A stretch of DNA of 64,000 bases from Pictodentalium vernedei (Eukaryota > Mollusca > Scaphopoda > Dentaliida > Dentaliidae), in contig CM062296.1 in assembly GCA_031216915.1 (NCBI GenBank), forward strand, positions 59,323,084 to 59,387,083, read 5' to 3'. The notes beneath the pieces are model-generated. The model saw only the letters and a list, made by a program, of their open reading frames with translations. It was not told where the DNA came from and ran no database searches. Positions 23,113-31,762 of this stretch are shown here, piece after piece (position 1 is the first letter of the stretch; each line of letters starts with the position of its first letter). The translations under genes and the position numbers were made by a program.

Positions 23113-23369
23113 CAGTACGTGGAGAGTGGATTGTAACTAAATCACCCGCGGAGAGGAGTTGCCACCCAAGCCATAACTTTCAAATTTTGTACATATCGAC
23201 AAAAAACACAAGCAATGTTTCAGCCAATGGACCTCCGGGTTTAACCCGGAGGTCCATTGGCTGGAACTTTGCTTGTGCTTGTAATGCATTGTAAAAAATT
23301 TGCAATTATTACTAGGGTGGAATCTACACTCTCAGGGTGATTTAGTGATAGTACACTCTCCACGTACTG
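23113..23369. mobile_element. TA-target MITE, family T2, copy 3
   Basis: CAGTACGTGGAGAGTG / CACTCTCCACGTACTG with TA duplications, 257 bp, very close to copy 2. Confidence 0.9.
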
Positions 23370-23984
23370 TAGAAGAGAACAAAACACGTAACACGACCAC
23401 GGTTGTGGAATTAACCTCGGAGCCGCTCAGTAGTCGGAAAATCTTGCGTTGTTCGATCAGAATTCTGTCTGTGGGAGTCGGCGGTTGGAATTTTCATGGA
23501 AATGTAATACCACATTCGAAAAAATCTCTTTTACAACAATGCTTTGAATTTCCAACTGTTGGAATTTTTGCCTGAAAATTTTGCAACTATCTTGATTTTT
23601 TAACAAATATTGAGGGTGGGGGGTGTCTTGCCCCAGGACTCAATACGAATACCGCTGGTCAGGATCGAAGTTAGCCTTTAGAGTTTAAATTATCAGATTA
23701 CTGGTCGATAAACATTTCTGAACAATAATGCCTTGGTGAAACTCTCTGGCTTCAACATTTCCAAACTGCAGATGAGAAAAGTGCGGCGGTGGTGAGAAGA
23801 GGGTGTCTTCCCACTAGACCAATTCCCTTTAGACCAACTACATACTGTTATTGATTAAGGGTTGATTAAGGATAATTAATAAAACATTTATTTGCTGATA
23901 AGCACTTTATTTGATAAAAAAAACTATTTATACGCATAACATACAAAAAATATAGGTTTTTAACATTTCAGTTTATAAAATATC
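23370..23984. other. Unassigned non-coding sequence
   Basis: Nothing coding recognised. CTAGACCAATTCCCTTTAGA near 23814 is the inverse of the 15-mer array at 24333-24395. Confidence 0.4.
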
Positions 23985-24245
23985 AACAAGCCAGAAAATA
24001 AGCAGACTATATCATCTGAAAAATGATGTTCCCAGAGGGTGAATTTGATGATGCTACCCTGCTCAGCAGGGTAGCATCACTAAATTTACCCTCAGTGAAC
24101 CTCAATCTGAATTAAGGTCTCAACCATACATAGAAAGAGGTACACAGAGGATAAACTGACCCACTGTATGGGATAGCATCAGCAAATTTCCCCTCTGGGG
24201 ACCTCATTCTGCACATGACAGACTGCTTATTTTCAGGCTTGAATA
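23985..24245. repeat. Foldback element
   Basis: Outer arms AGCAGACTATATCATCTGAA.. / ..CAGACTGCTTATTTTCAGGC are inverted. The inner stem GATGCTACCCTGC / GCAGGGTAGCATC has its loop near 24063. Confidence 0.65.
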
Positions 24246-24332
24246 TCAATAACATTAAATACATTTATAAATATTTATAAATATATCAAATTATTGATAC
24301 AGAATTATTTTAAAAGTAGAACGCATGAGTTG

Positions 24333-24395
24333 GTCTTTTGGGAATTGGCCTCGTGGGAATTGGTCTAAAGGGAATTGGTCTAGTGGGATTGAACC
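24333..24395 (+). repeat. 15-bp tandem array, four units
   Basis: GGTCTTTTGGGAATT, GGCCTCGTGGGAATT, GGTCTAAAGGGAATT and GGTCTAGTGGGATT in a row. The inverse motif occurs at about 23810-23840. Confidence 0.75.
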
Positions 24396-24887
24396 GAGAA
24401 GACGACACCATGAAGTTTCAGCAATATCGCGAAGATGATCCATTGGGTGAGGTTCGATTTGTCTGGAGCTTCAAGTCACGACTGATAAACTATTCCAGCT
24501 ACATCATAAAGGCATGCCGTGATGACATGGGTGGAATATTTTTTATTGGGTACTCTAGATTATAGTTTAACAACTCAGGAAATGTGTTTATGGACAGTTA
24601 TGGAAGCATACATGCAGCTGTCGTGACAAGGGAATTCACAATTTTGTATTTACTTAGCAAGCACCGTTCTCCAAATTCGTTGCTCGGCCCCGAATCGGGT
24701 ACCGAAACCTCCCTTTGTATGACCAACTGTGTGTGCCATATTATCAAGTATTACCTCGTAAAAGACTACATTCTCCGTGGGAACCCCGGGAAGTGAAGAA
24801 GAGCTTATTTACTGGTAAAATATGACCAGTTTACCAATTCCTGGGATGGAGGTCCTCTAAAATGGGCACATATGTATTAATGATTGG
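24396..24887. other. Unassigned; fragment of hAT-like repeat
   Basis: ATCATAAAGGCATGCCGTGATGACATGGGTGGAATATTTT-like wording (24503-24545) resembles 35935-35985 and 39080-39140, so part is a decayed repeat. A 70-codon frame at 24584-24796 is not supported. Confidence 0.4.
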
Positions 24888-24948
24888 ATGGACTTCACTT
24901 CTCTGTTGCCATCGGGATTAGCCATTATGCAGAAGTATTTGACCTTAA

Positions 24949-25003
<55 letters not shown>

Positions 25004-25006
25004 ATA
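24888..25006 (+). mobile_element. SINE 3' fragment with AAAT tail
   Basis: GGGATTAGCCATTATGCAGA then TTGACCTTAATAAATAAAT, matching the SINE 3' end, with a long AAAT array. Confidence 0.75.
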
Positions 25007-25115
25007 CGTGGCTGCTGGTAAGCGACCCAAGAACACAGGTGCCAACTGAAACACGACTCTGGACACACCCAATCCCAACCGGACCCTCACACAGTTGTAA
25101 CGTCCCCATTCAGGA

Positions 25116-25121
25116 ATAATA
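25116..25121 (+). repeat. Target-site duplication, left
   Basis: ATAATA directly abuts the left end of the four-gene element; the same six bases abut the right end at 30312-30317. Confidence 0.85.
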
Positions 25122-26455
25122 AGTAGTATGTGATGTGGTTTTGAGGGAAAGGTTGGATGATCTCATGGATGATCTCATGTGACGTCATAGTCACGTGACC
25201 CAGTGGCGACGTGTTGTGTTGTCATGGTAACCCGCGTGAGCGGCCATGTTGTGACGTCATCTCCATAGTGATATGTGGTGTGAGTGCGCATGTGCAGCGT
25301 GTGTTGTTAGGGTGATACGTGTTTCCGTCGTCCATTTTGTATACTGGAGGCCGCCATCTTGGTTTCTATGGTAGCACGTGATTGCTATGTTACCCAATTT
25401 TTCTGCAATAAGACGGGGTATGTTCGGAAGGTGTGTTCGATTGAATCGGAGTAAATCTAATTACCAAAAACAACCCGTCAATTCTTCCAAATCACCAAAA
25501 TCCACTCCAACTTTTACTATGTCGAATTCTTTCAGAATTCTCTGCTTCTATCCATATATGCAATAGTTATCGTCTATCTGACCATGTTCCTTTATTCTAG
25601 AGTATACTCCAGTAGCATAGAAGAGCCTATCAGTTGGAGCAGCTTTGCTTATTGTTACTATATTTAGCTATTTTTGTTCTATTCTTGTTAGTTCTGACCC
25701 TATTCCGTGTACTCTTGTTGATTCATTTATCTAGATCATTTATAACCAATCAAATTGCTTGATTTCCCATAGTCTGCATGCAGGGTTATCTCCCTTGTGT
25801 ATAACAAAATCAGTCCCAAAGCCAATAAGCTATCGAGCAGTTACTGATAAGTCATTGCTCGAACGACTCTAAGCCCATCGAGCAAATGAGCTATCGAGCA
25901 ATTGCTCGATCGAGTGACTCCTCGAACGACTCTTCGACTCATTTCAGTATTTGAGGATACCCATGACCCGGTATTATATTATTTGAGGATACCTATCCCA
26001 AATATCCCTTATAAGCTAAAGAGCCAAGAGAGTAATTGCTTTATGAGCAATTGCTCGAACGACTCGAAGCTCATCGAGCAAATGAGCCTTAGAGCAATTG
26101 CTCGATCGAGTGACTCGACATACTGCTCGAACGACTCGAAGTCCATCGAGCAAATGAGCTTTAGAGCAACTGCTCGTTCGAGTGACTCCTCGAACGACTC
26201 TACGACTCATGTCAGAAAAAAGGAATTCTAGGGCCTAAATGGATTCCGTAAATAGGGCTTTTTTCCAAATAAGCCAAAGAGCCAAGAGAGAAATTGCTCC
26301 ATGAGCAATTGCTCGAACGACTCGAAGCTCATCGAGCAAATGAGCCTTAGAGCAGTTGCTCGTTCGAGTGACTCCTCGAACGACTCTTAGACTCATTTCA
26401 GTATTGGGGGGGGGGGGGTACTTGTTGGACTTTACATCCGGGTACTTCTGTTGGG
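25122..26455 (+). repeat. Left terminal inverted repeat
   Basis: Outer 500 bp: TGACGTCA, TCACGTGA and GCGCATG-type motifs, and the GCCGCCATCTTGG segment. Inner 600 bp (25845-26400): clustered CGAGCAATTGCTCG-type palindromes separated by ACGACTCGAAG. The inner boundary is ACATCCGGGTACTTCTGTTG. A G run lies near 26407. Confidence 0.85.
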
Positions 26456-26460
26456 AAAGG

Positions 26461-26523
26461 TATAAAAAGGGTGTTGGTACGAAAATAAATTCATTTGTGT
26501 CCTGACCGTCGTCGAGTGAAGAC
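26461..26523 (+). promoter_or_regulatory. TATA leader of gene 1
   Basis: TATAAAAAGGGTGTTGGT at 26461, then AAAATAAATTCATTTGTG, then GAGTGAAGAC before ATG at 26524. The TATA-to-ATG distance is 63 bp, the same as for gene 2. Confidence 0.75.
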
Positions 26524-26895
26524 ATGTTACCAATTCGTTGCAGATACTGTTCCAAGTTATTTTCAAGATCGGATAATGCTCGAAGACACGAGAAGAACCA
26601 TCATCGGCTCCACTGCAGATATTGTGATAAAGAATTCTCCAGGAGCTTCACAAGTAAGAGGCATGAAGAACATTACTGTCCAAGAAGAACAGAAGAGGAG
26701 AGAGATACTGGACTGACTGACCAGAATAAAGCACTTTTAGAATTTTTACGGGTTGCTGACAAGGTGGAAATAGATGCCGTTCTACGCGCTGCTGATGAAG
26801 ATTTGATTACCTGTTTATGTAAATGTGCTACCAACATCCTCGAAGATAAGATACCACTGAATTTGATGACCTGCGAAAATACGAACATGTATTGA
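26524..26895 (+). CDS. Two-finger zinc-finger protein 1 of the mini-element
   Basis: Encodes 123 residues. Finger 1 is C6-x2-C9-x12-H22-x3-H26; finger 2 is C31-x2-C34-x12-H47-x4-C52. Both carry the usual K/R-x-F-S-R hydrophobic core, so nucleic-acid or protein binding is likely. Residues about 68-112 form an acidic amphipathic stretch (FLRVADKVEIDAVLRAADED, then LITCLCKCATNIL) that is clearly related to protein 2 (LSDADRYEAKTMLKMASDDL, then IQCICDCASNIL). The start is fixed by the shared GAAGAC-ATG leader. It is the first of four co-directional genes. No host relative recognised; a role in packaging or regulation of the element is only a guess. Confidence 0.7.
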   Translation: MLPIRCRYCSKLFSRSDNARRHEKNHHRLHCRYCDKEFSRSFTSKRHEEHYCPRRTEEERDTGLTDQNKALLEFLRVADKVEIDAVLRAADEDLITCLCKCATNILEDKIPLNLMTCENTNMY

Positions 26896-27000
26896 AGCTG
26901 CTAGCAGATGATGGAATTTCTCCAGATATAAAAAGATGTATACTACGAAAGAGTTGCTTTCTCTCGGCGCTTGTGAACCCAGTCCTGGCCCTGAAAAAAG

Positions 27001-27063
27001 TATAAAAGGGGTGTTGGTGTGAAAATAAACTTATTTGTTCTACGACCACGAAAGAGTGAAGAC
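27001..27063 (+). promoter_or_regulatory. TATA leader of gene 2
   Basis: TATAAAAGGGGTGTTGGTGT, then AAAATAAACTTATTTG, then GAGTGAAGAC-ATG. Near-copy of the gene 1 leader; spacing 63 bp. Confidence 0.75.
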
Positions 27064-27495
27064 ATGGCGATACATAACTGCGAGTACTGTGGAAAAACAT
27101 TCTCTCGAAAATTTAACATGAAGAGGCACAAAGAAGAAGTTTGCCCAAACCGACAAACGGAAAAATCGAGCAACTCTACAAGATTAGAAAGAAATCTAGA
27201 TACACTGCGAATCCTATCTGATGCGGATCGATATGAAGCCAAGACTATGCTGAAGATGGCTAGTGATGATTTGATACAATGTATATGTGATTGTGCTTCA
27301 AACATCTTGACGGTCACATTACCTATAACCAAATCTGAGAGAGCTAAGCTGATCCCTCACAAGTACGAAATAAGGAGAATTGCCTCACCAAAGACAGAAC
27401 TATCTTATCGGAAAAGAAGACGGATCATGCTGAAAGGGGGATTTTTAGGAAAGTTGATCAAACCCGTCATCAATGCTCTGTCCGATATCCTATAA
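27064..27495 (+). CDS. Zinc-finger protein 2 with pX-like C-terminus
   Basis: Start chosen at 27064, where the leader shared with gene 1 (GAGTGAAGACATG) places it; an in-frame ATG 15 codons upstream lies within the leader. 143 residues: one C6-x2-C9-x12-H22-x4-C27 finger; a helical middle related to protein 1; then LPITKSERAKL, a basic run (YRKRRR) and a hydrophobic end KGGFLGKLIKPVINAL. A basic stretch followed by a GG-hydrophobic segment is the layout of the adenovirus pX/mu core peptide and of its proposed adintovirus relatives. That resemblance is by eye. The stop codon lies inside the TATA box of gene 3, showing tight packing. Confidence 0.75.
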   Translation: MAIHNCEYCGKTFSRKFNMKRHKEEVCPNRQTEKSSNSTRLERNLDTLRILSDADRYEAKTMLKMASDDLIQCICDCASNILTVTLPITKSERAKLIPHKYEIRRIASPKTELSYRKRRRIMLKGGFLGKLIKPVINALSDIL

Positions 27496-27556
27496 AAGGG
27501 TCGTGCTCATAAGAAATTTGTTATTTGTAATCTGACCTACGAAGAGAGCAGACACA
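27491..27556 (+). promoter_or_regulatory. TATA leader of gene 3
   Basis: TATAAAAGGGTCGTGCTC, then TTGTTATTTGTAATCTGACC, then GAAGAGAGCAGACACA-ATG. More diverged than the others but with the same order and a 66-bp spacing. Overlaps the end of gene 2. Confidence 0.7.
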
Positions 27557-28051
27557 ATGCAATCCAGCTGTGCACCAAAAAATTGGTCACGAGATTCGGA
27601 CTCTGATGATTCGTCGGAACTATCAGAAGATATGGAATATGAAGAAGAAGAAGACGAAGAAGAAGACGTTTCTATGATGGAAGGTATCGTTCAAAGTGCC
27701 TTTGACAAATACCAAAACGATTTTGACAACCTCATGAACAAATATATCGAAGATGGAATGGGTAGTGAAGATGTAGTTGAAACAGCATATAGAGCACTTC
27801 AAAAGAATGTTAGAGAAGCCATTAGTGAGAAATACATTCATACCCTTGTGTACATTCGAAATGTTTGCAACGGTTCAATTCACAAGAAAATTCAAGAAAC
27901 TGCCAAGCGTCTTCGTGAAGAAGAGGATTTTTACTTTGAAGAATCCCAGAAATATGCCTTGGAAAAGCGAAGATTTCTGTTCGACAACCTTATGACAAAC
28001 TACTCATTCCGAGTAGATGAAGAAGAAGAAGAAGAAGAAGAAGACGATTAG
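27557..28051 (+). CDS. Acidic helical protein 3 of the mini-element
   Basis: 164 residues. N-terminal acidic, serine-rich segment (about 13-38, ending EEEEDEEED); a predicted helical core at about 42-150 (SAFDKYQNDFDNLMNKYIED, later IHKKIQETAKRLREEEDFYF and ALEKRRFLFDNL); and a second acid tail. No transmembrane segment, signal peptide or catalytic motif. Function unknown. Strong charge at both ends would suit binding of a basic partner such as protein 4; this is inference. Complementary frames on the minus strand are shadows of its GAA-rich ends. Confidence 0.7.
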   Translation: MQSSCAPKNWSRDSDSDDSSELSEDMEYEEEEDEEEDVSMMEGIVQSAFDKYQNDFDNLMNKYIEDGMGSEDVVETAYRALQKNVREAISEKYIHTLVYIRNVCNGSIHKKIQETAKRLREEEDFYFEESQKYALEKRRFLFDNLMTNYSFRVDEEEEEEEEDD

Positions 28052-28056
28052 AAAAG

Positions 28057-28117
28057 TATAAAAGGAGTGTTGGTATAAAACTAAATTCATTTCCGTTGTG
28101 AACGTCAAAGAGTGAAG
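28057..28117 (+). promoter_or_regulatory. TATA leader of gene 4
   Basis: TATAAAAGGAGTGTTGGTAT, then AAACTAAATTCATTTCCG, then AAAGAGTGAAG-ATG. Spacing 61 bp. Begins five bases after the gene 3 stop. Confidence 0.75.
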
Positions 28118-28960
28118 ATGTCTGTGTCAACAACGGTGCTCAGATTCAAAGATGACTTACATATACAGATCTTCAAGAATGATGCTGGATTAAAGCTGAC
28201 TTCCCAGGAACTGACCCAAGTGAATCGTGTGGTAAATGCAGCCAAGAGAAAAAATCTAGACATGGATGCTGGTGGAAAGAAACAAAGATGTGTGGATACT
28301 GGCCGATCAGTAAACAAAAGAATAAAGACAGAACTGACTCACAATACAAACAAGAATGAAGTCACTACTGCGAACAAAGTTTCCGCAGAAACAAAGAAAG
28401 ATGTTTCCACTAAGAACAAAGTTTTTACTGAAGACAAGAAAACGAGGCCAGCTCCCATAAAGGACGAAGTTTCCACTAAGAACGAAGTTTCTACTGAAGT
28501 CAAGAAAAAGATGCCAGCTCCCATAAAGAAAGAAGTTTCCACTAAGAATGAAGTTTCTACTGAAGTCAAGAAAAAGATGCCAGCTCCCATAAAGAATGAA
28601 GTTACCACTAAGAATGAAGTTTCTACTGAAGTCAAGAAAAAGATGCCAGCTCCCATAAAGAAAGAAGTTACCACTACGAATGAAGTTGCTACTGAAACTA
28701 AGAAAGATGTTTCCACTCAAACCACAAATGAAGTTACTGCTAAGAAGACTGAAGTTACTACTATGAAGCAGCTAGAGAAAGAGGAACCCAAAGATGCCAG
28801 ACGGGAAATTAAAGCAACCAACAAAGCCAAGTTATCAAATGAGAGAATGTGTATTATCAAGAACCTAGCCATGCGATGGCAAGAAGCTCCAACCCACAAG
28901 AAGATGAAATGGTTAGCCCATGCAAGAAGAACTACAAAGAGAAATGCCTTGAGACATTGA
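28118..28960 (+). CDS. Lysine-rich repeat protein 4 of the mini-element
   Basis: 280 residues from the ATG that follows the shared leader. N-terminus (1-50) is a non-repetitive domain (VLRFKDDLHIQIFKNDAGL). Residues about 80-215 are low-complexity K/T/E/V with units of 22 residues (core KNEVSTEVKKKMPAPIK). The DNA period is exactly 66 bp (GCTCCCATAAAG at 28451, 28517, 28583, 28649), so the repeats are recent. The C-terminus (about 236-280) is basic with a possible helix (IIKNLAMRWQEAPTHKKMKW). The composition suggests a histone-like or DNA-condensing role; no homologue recognised. Poly(A) signal AATAAA at 28973. Long minus-strand frames here mirror the repeats. Confidence 0.7.
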   Translation: MSVSTTVLRFKDDLHIQIFKNDAGLKLTSQELTQVNRVVNAAKRKNLDMDAGGKKQRCVDTGRSVNKRIKTELTHNTNKNEVTTANKVSAETKKDVSTKNKVFTEDKKTRPAPIKDEVSTKNEVSTEVKKKMPAPIKKEVSTKNEVSTEVKKKMPAPIKNEVTTKNEVSTEVKKKMPAPIKKEVTTTNEVATETKKDVSTQTTNEVTAKKTEVTTMKQLEKEEPKDARREIKATNKAKLSNERMCIIKNLAMRWQEAPTHKKMKWLAHARRTTKRNALRH

Positions 28961-28972
28961 ATTGTATACTTG

Positions 28973-28978
28973 AATAAA
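28973..28978 (+). terminator. Poly(A) signal after gene 4
   Basis: AATAAA 13 bases after the gene 4 stop, followed by TATATATTGTTGTTTGTTTTTTTA, a plausible downstream T/GT-rich region. Genes 1-3 lack an equally clear signal; gene 4's may serve the block. Confidence 0.55.
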
Positions 28979-29022
28979 AATGAAATGTTATATATATTGT
29001 TGTTTGTTTTTTTATCTACTAC

Positions 29023-30311
29023 CCCAACAGAAGTACCCGGATGTAAAGTCCAACAAGTATCCCCCAATACTGAAATGAGTCTAAGAGTCGTTCGAGGAGT
29101 CACTCGATCGAGCAATTGCTCTAAGGCTCATTTGCTCGATGAGCTTCGAGTCGTTCGAGCAATTGCTCATGGAGCAATTACTCTCTTGGCTCTTTGGCTT
29201 ATTTGGGAAAAAGCTCTACTTACGGAATCCCTTTAGGCCCTAGAATCCCTTTTTTCTGACATGAGTCGTAGAGTCGTTCGAGGAGTCACTCGAACGAGCA
29301 GTTGCTCTAAAGCTCATTTGCTCGATGGACTTCGAGTCGTTCGAGCAGTATGTCGAGTCACTCGATCGAGCAATTGCTCTGAGGCTCATTTGCTCGATGA
29401 GCTTCGAGTCGATCGAACAATTGCTCATGGAGCAATTACTCTCTTGGCTCTTTAGCTTATAAGGGATATTTGGGATAGGTATCCACAAATAATACAATAC
29501 CGGGTCATGGGTATCCTCAAATACTGAAATGAGTCGAAGAGTCGTTCGAGGAGTCACTCGATCGAGCAATTGCTCGATAGCTCATTTGCTCGATGGGCTT
29601 AGAGTCGTTCGAGCAATGACTTATCAGTAACTGCTCGATAGCTTATTGGCTTTGGGACTGATTCTGTTATACACAAGGGAGATAACCCTGCATACAGACT
29701 ATGGGAAATCAAGCAATCTGATTGGTTATAAATGATCTAGATAAATGAAACAACAAGAGTACACGGAATAGGGTCAGAATTAACAAGAATAGAACAAAAA
29801 TAGCTAAATATAGTAACAATAAGCAAAGCAGTTCCAACTGATATGCTCTTCTATGCTACTGGAGTATACTCTAGAATAAAAGAACATGGCCAGATAGACA
29901 ATAACTATTGCATATATAGGTAGAAGCAGAGAATTCTGAAAGAATTCGAAATAGTAAAAGTTGGGGTGGATTTTGGTGATTTGGAAGGATTGTCGGGTTG
30001 TTTGTGGTAATTAGATTTACTCCGATTTAATCGAACACACCTTCCGAACATACTCCGTCTTATTGCAGAAAAATTGGGTAACATAGCAATCACGCGCTAC
30101 CATAGAAACCAAGATGGCGGCCTCCAGTATACAAAATGGACGACGGAAACACGTATCACCCTAACAACACGCGCTGCGCATGCGCACTCACACCACGTAT
30201 CACTATGGATACAACACAACATGTCGCCACTGGGTCACGTGACTATGACGTCCCATGAGATCATTCATGAGATCATCCAACCTTTCCCTCAAAACCACGT
30301 CACATACTACT
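29023..30311 (-). repeat. Right terminal inverted repeat
   Basis: Inverse of 25122-26455, from CAACAGAAGTACCCGGATGT to CACATACTACT. Same CGAGCAATTGCTC clusters at about 29095-29640. Confidence 0.85.
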
Positions 30312-30317
30312 ATAATA
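30312..30317 (+). repeat. Target-site duplication, right
   Basis: ATAATA, identical to 25116-25121. Confidence 0.85.
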
Positions 30318-30637
30318 CACAAGAAAGAAAGGCCACCAACGAACCCTTTCACCTCCGTAATTTACCTGTTTCGCCCTGACGAGACAATTAGAAACGCATC
30401 AAGCGGAGGTAAGAATAGAAATACAAAACTGCCTTGTACAGGGTCAAACATTTGCTACATCCCCACTGCGATACAATATATTTTTGTATTGGGTCATACA
30501 TATTGCCCTGTAAATAATTTAATCGAGGAATTCGCGTTTGACGTGTCACTAGATCCTTGATCACTCTATCAATTTGAATGATAACGCACCTTCCTCGAAA
30601 CTCCAAAATGGGTTCACTCATTCATATTGAATATCGT
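30318..30637. other. Unassigned non-coding sequence
   Basis: Flank of the mini-element. A 101-codon frame crosses the TIR edge and is not a gene. Confidence 0.45.
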
Positions 30638-30672
30638 CCCCTTAGTTCCAATGTGTTCTATGTGCCGACCGA
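30638..30672. repeat. Half copy of palindrome family P
   Basis: TCCCCTTAGTTCCAATGTG and TTCTATGTGCCG match one arm of 50998-51067. Confidence 0.6.
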
Positions 30673-30700
30673 CACTCAGGCGACGATATGTAGACAATAG

Positions 30701-31399
30701 CAGTGGTGGCGCTAAGAGGGGTCGGGGGAGCTACAACCTCCCCCCCCCCCCCCGTCGGAGAGGTCCAGCCCCCCCCCCCCCCCCTCCGTCGGAGATTTTT
30801 AGTCAGTCCGTCGGTGAGTCTCGTAAACCCGACATCACAAGAAATTTCCGACAGTCGAAAGTAGATATCTCGTCTTGTCAGTCTCGAACCCGTGCAGCAC
30901 TGGAACTTTGATAGAGAATAGTGAGTCTCACGAAATCCCTTAATGTCGTTCGTCAAACTGGCTTTATAGATGAAATATTTCCCGACCTTATTATAATATG
31001 TTTACTTTAACCCTTTATCTAAGGTAACGGCCAAAACCGGCCAGCGCTATTTTTAAAAATCGCCAATTAATTTTCATTATTTTTTTCATTTTTTGTCTCA
31101 AAAACATAGGTTATGACCCTTCGTTGGAACGAGCTCGTTCCAGCGAGGGGTCATAACCTATGTTTTTGAGACAAAAAATGAAAAAAAATAGTTATTCAAG
31201 AATTATTTTTGCAAGTGTCGTCTGCTTTTTAGGTTAGGTAAAGGGTTAAATAATCAACAAACATACTCAATTTGCTTCTATTTTGGTTCTCCAATTTACC
31301 AATTATCACTCATTTTCCTTCGTTTGGGAGGTCAAATGTTATAGTCCCCCTATCGGAGAGGTCAGACCCCCTGTCGAGAAATCCCGGGCGCCGCCACTG
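30701..31399. mobile_element. hAT-type MITE with nested piggyBac-like MITE
   Basis: Ends CAGTGGTGGCGCTAAGA / GGGCGCCGCCACTG flanked by GACAATAG (30693-30700, 31400-31407). Same family as 20461-21199. Poly-C tracts near 30738 and 30769. Contains the insertion at 31011-31245. Confidence 0.9.
31011..31245. mobile_element. piggyBac-like MITE, subfamily 1
   Basis: TTAA on both sides; CCCTTTATCTAAGG / GTTAGGTAAAGGG ends; stem CCTTCGTTGGAACGAGCTCG. Confidence 0.9.
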
Positions 31400-31407
31400 G
31401 ACAATAG

Positions 31408-31554
31408 TTCACTGCGCGGATTCTATTACGATTTTCTCAGCTAACCAATGAAGTTGTGTGAGCTCAGGCCATGGCCCGAGGCGCGTCGGCGTCAACACTT
31501 CTGTTAAAGTTATTGTGAGAGTCCACTTTGACCTGTTTTGCTCTACATGAGCCT
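31408..31554. other. Unassigned non-coding sequence
   Basis: Short stretch between the hAT MITE and repeat R; nothing recognised. Confidence 0.4.
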
Positions 31555-31762
31555 CTGGACACTCTCCAATAATTGTAATAAACAAGTTTTGAATAACAAA
31601 AAATAATCTAGCCCTCAACATGATAATCACTGATGTGAAAAATATCTTGTTATTTGTACTTTCCGATGTTTGACGTCGTATTTTGAAAAACGTTGAAGAA
31701 ACAGAATTCCTAGTGACGTTTGAACGTCAGGATAATTAAAGTCTCAAAGGGTTAATGACACT
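31555..31762 (+). repeat. Dispersed repeat R, copy 1
   Basis: CACTCTCCAATAATTGTAAT through GACGTTTGAACGTCAGGATA and AGTCTCAAAGGGTTAA recurs at 47148-47362 in the same orientation. Unclassified. Confidence 0.75.

Larger units (their letters stand above)
25122..30311 (+). mobile_element. Polinton/Maverick-type mini-element with four genes
   Basis: Terminal inverted repeats of about 1.33 and 1.29 kb begin AGTAGTATGTG and enclose 2.57 kb of unique DNA. An exact 6-bp target duplication (ATAATA) flanks it. AG-start termini and a 6-bp duplication are known features of Polintons and related adintoviruses, whose integrase makes that cut. The unique part holds four short plus-strand genes, each with a TATA leader, and no integrase, DNA polymerase B, ATPase, protease or recognisable capsid gene. 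The arms differ by roughly 4-5 in 100 bases by eye, so it is not brand new. It looks nearly whole, with about one break. It would need enzymes from another element to move. Assignment is inference from the ends and protein 2. Confidence 0.75.

Noticed and set aside
28307-29115. Three minus-strand frames of 125-137 codons opposite gene 4
   Set aside because: They mirror the 66-bp repeats and the TIR; gene 4 has the promoter leader, start context and poly(A) signal on the plus strand.
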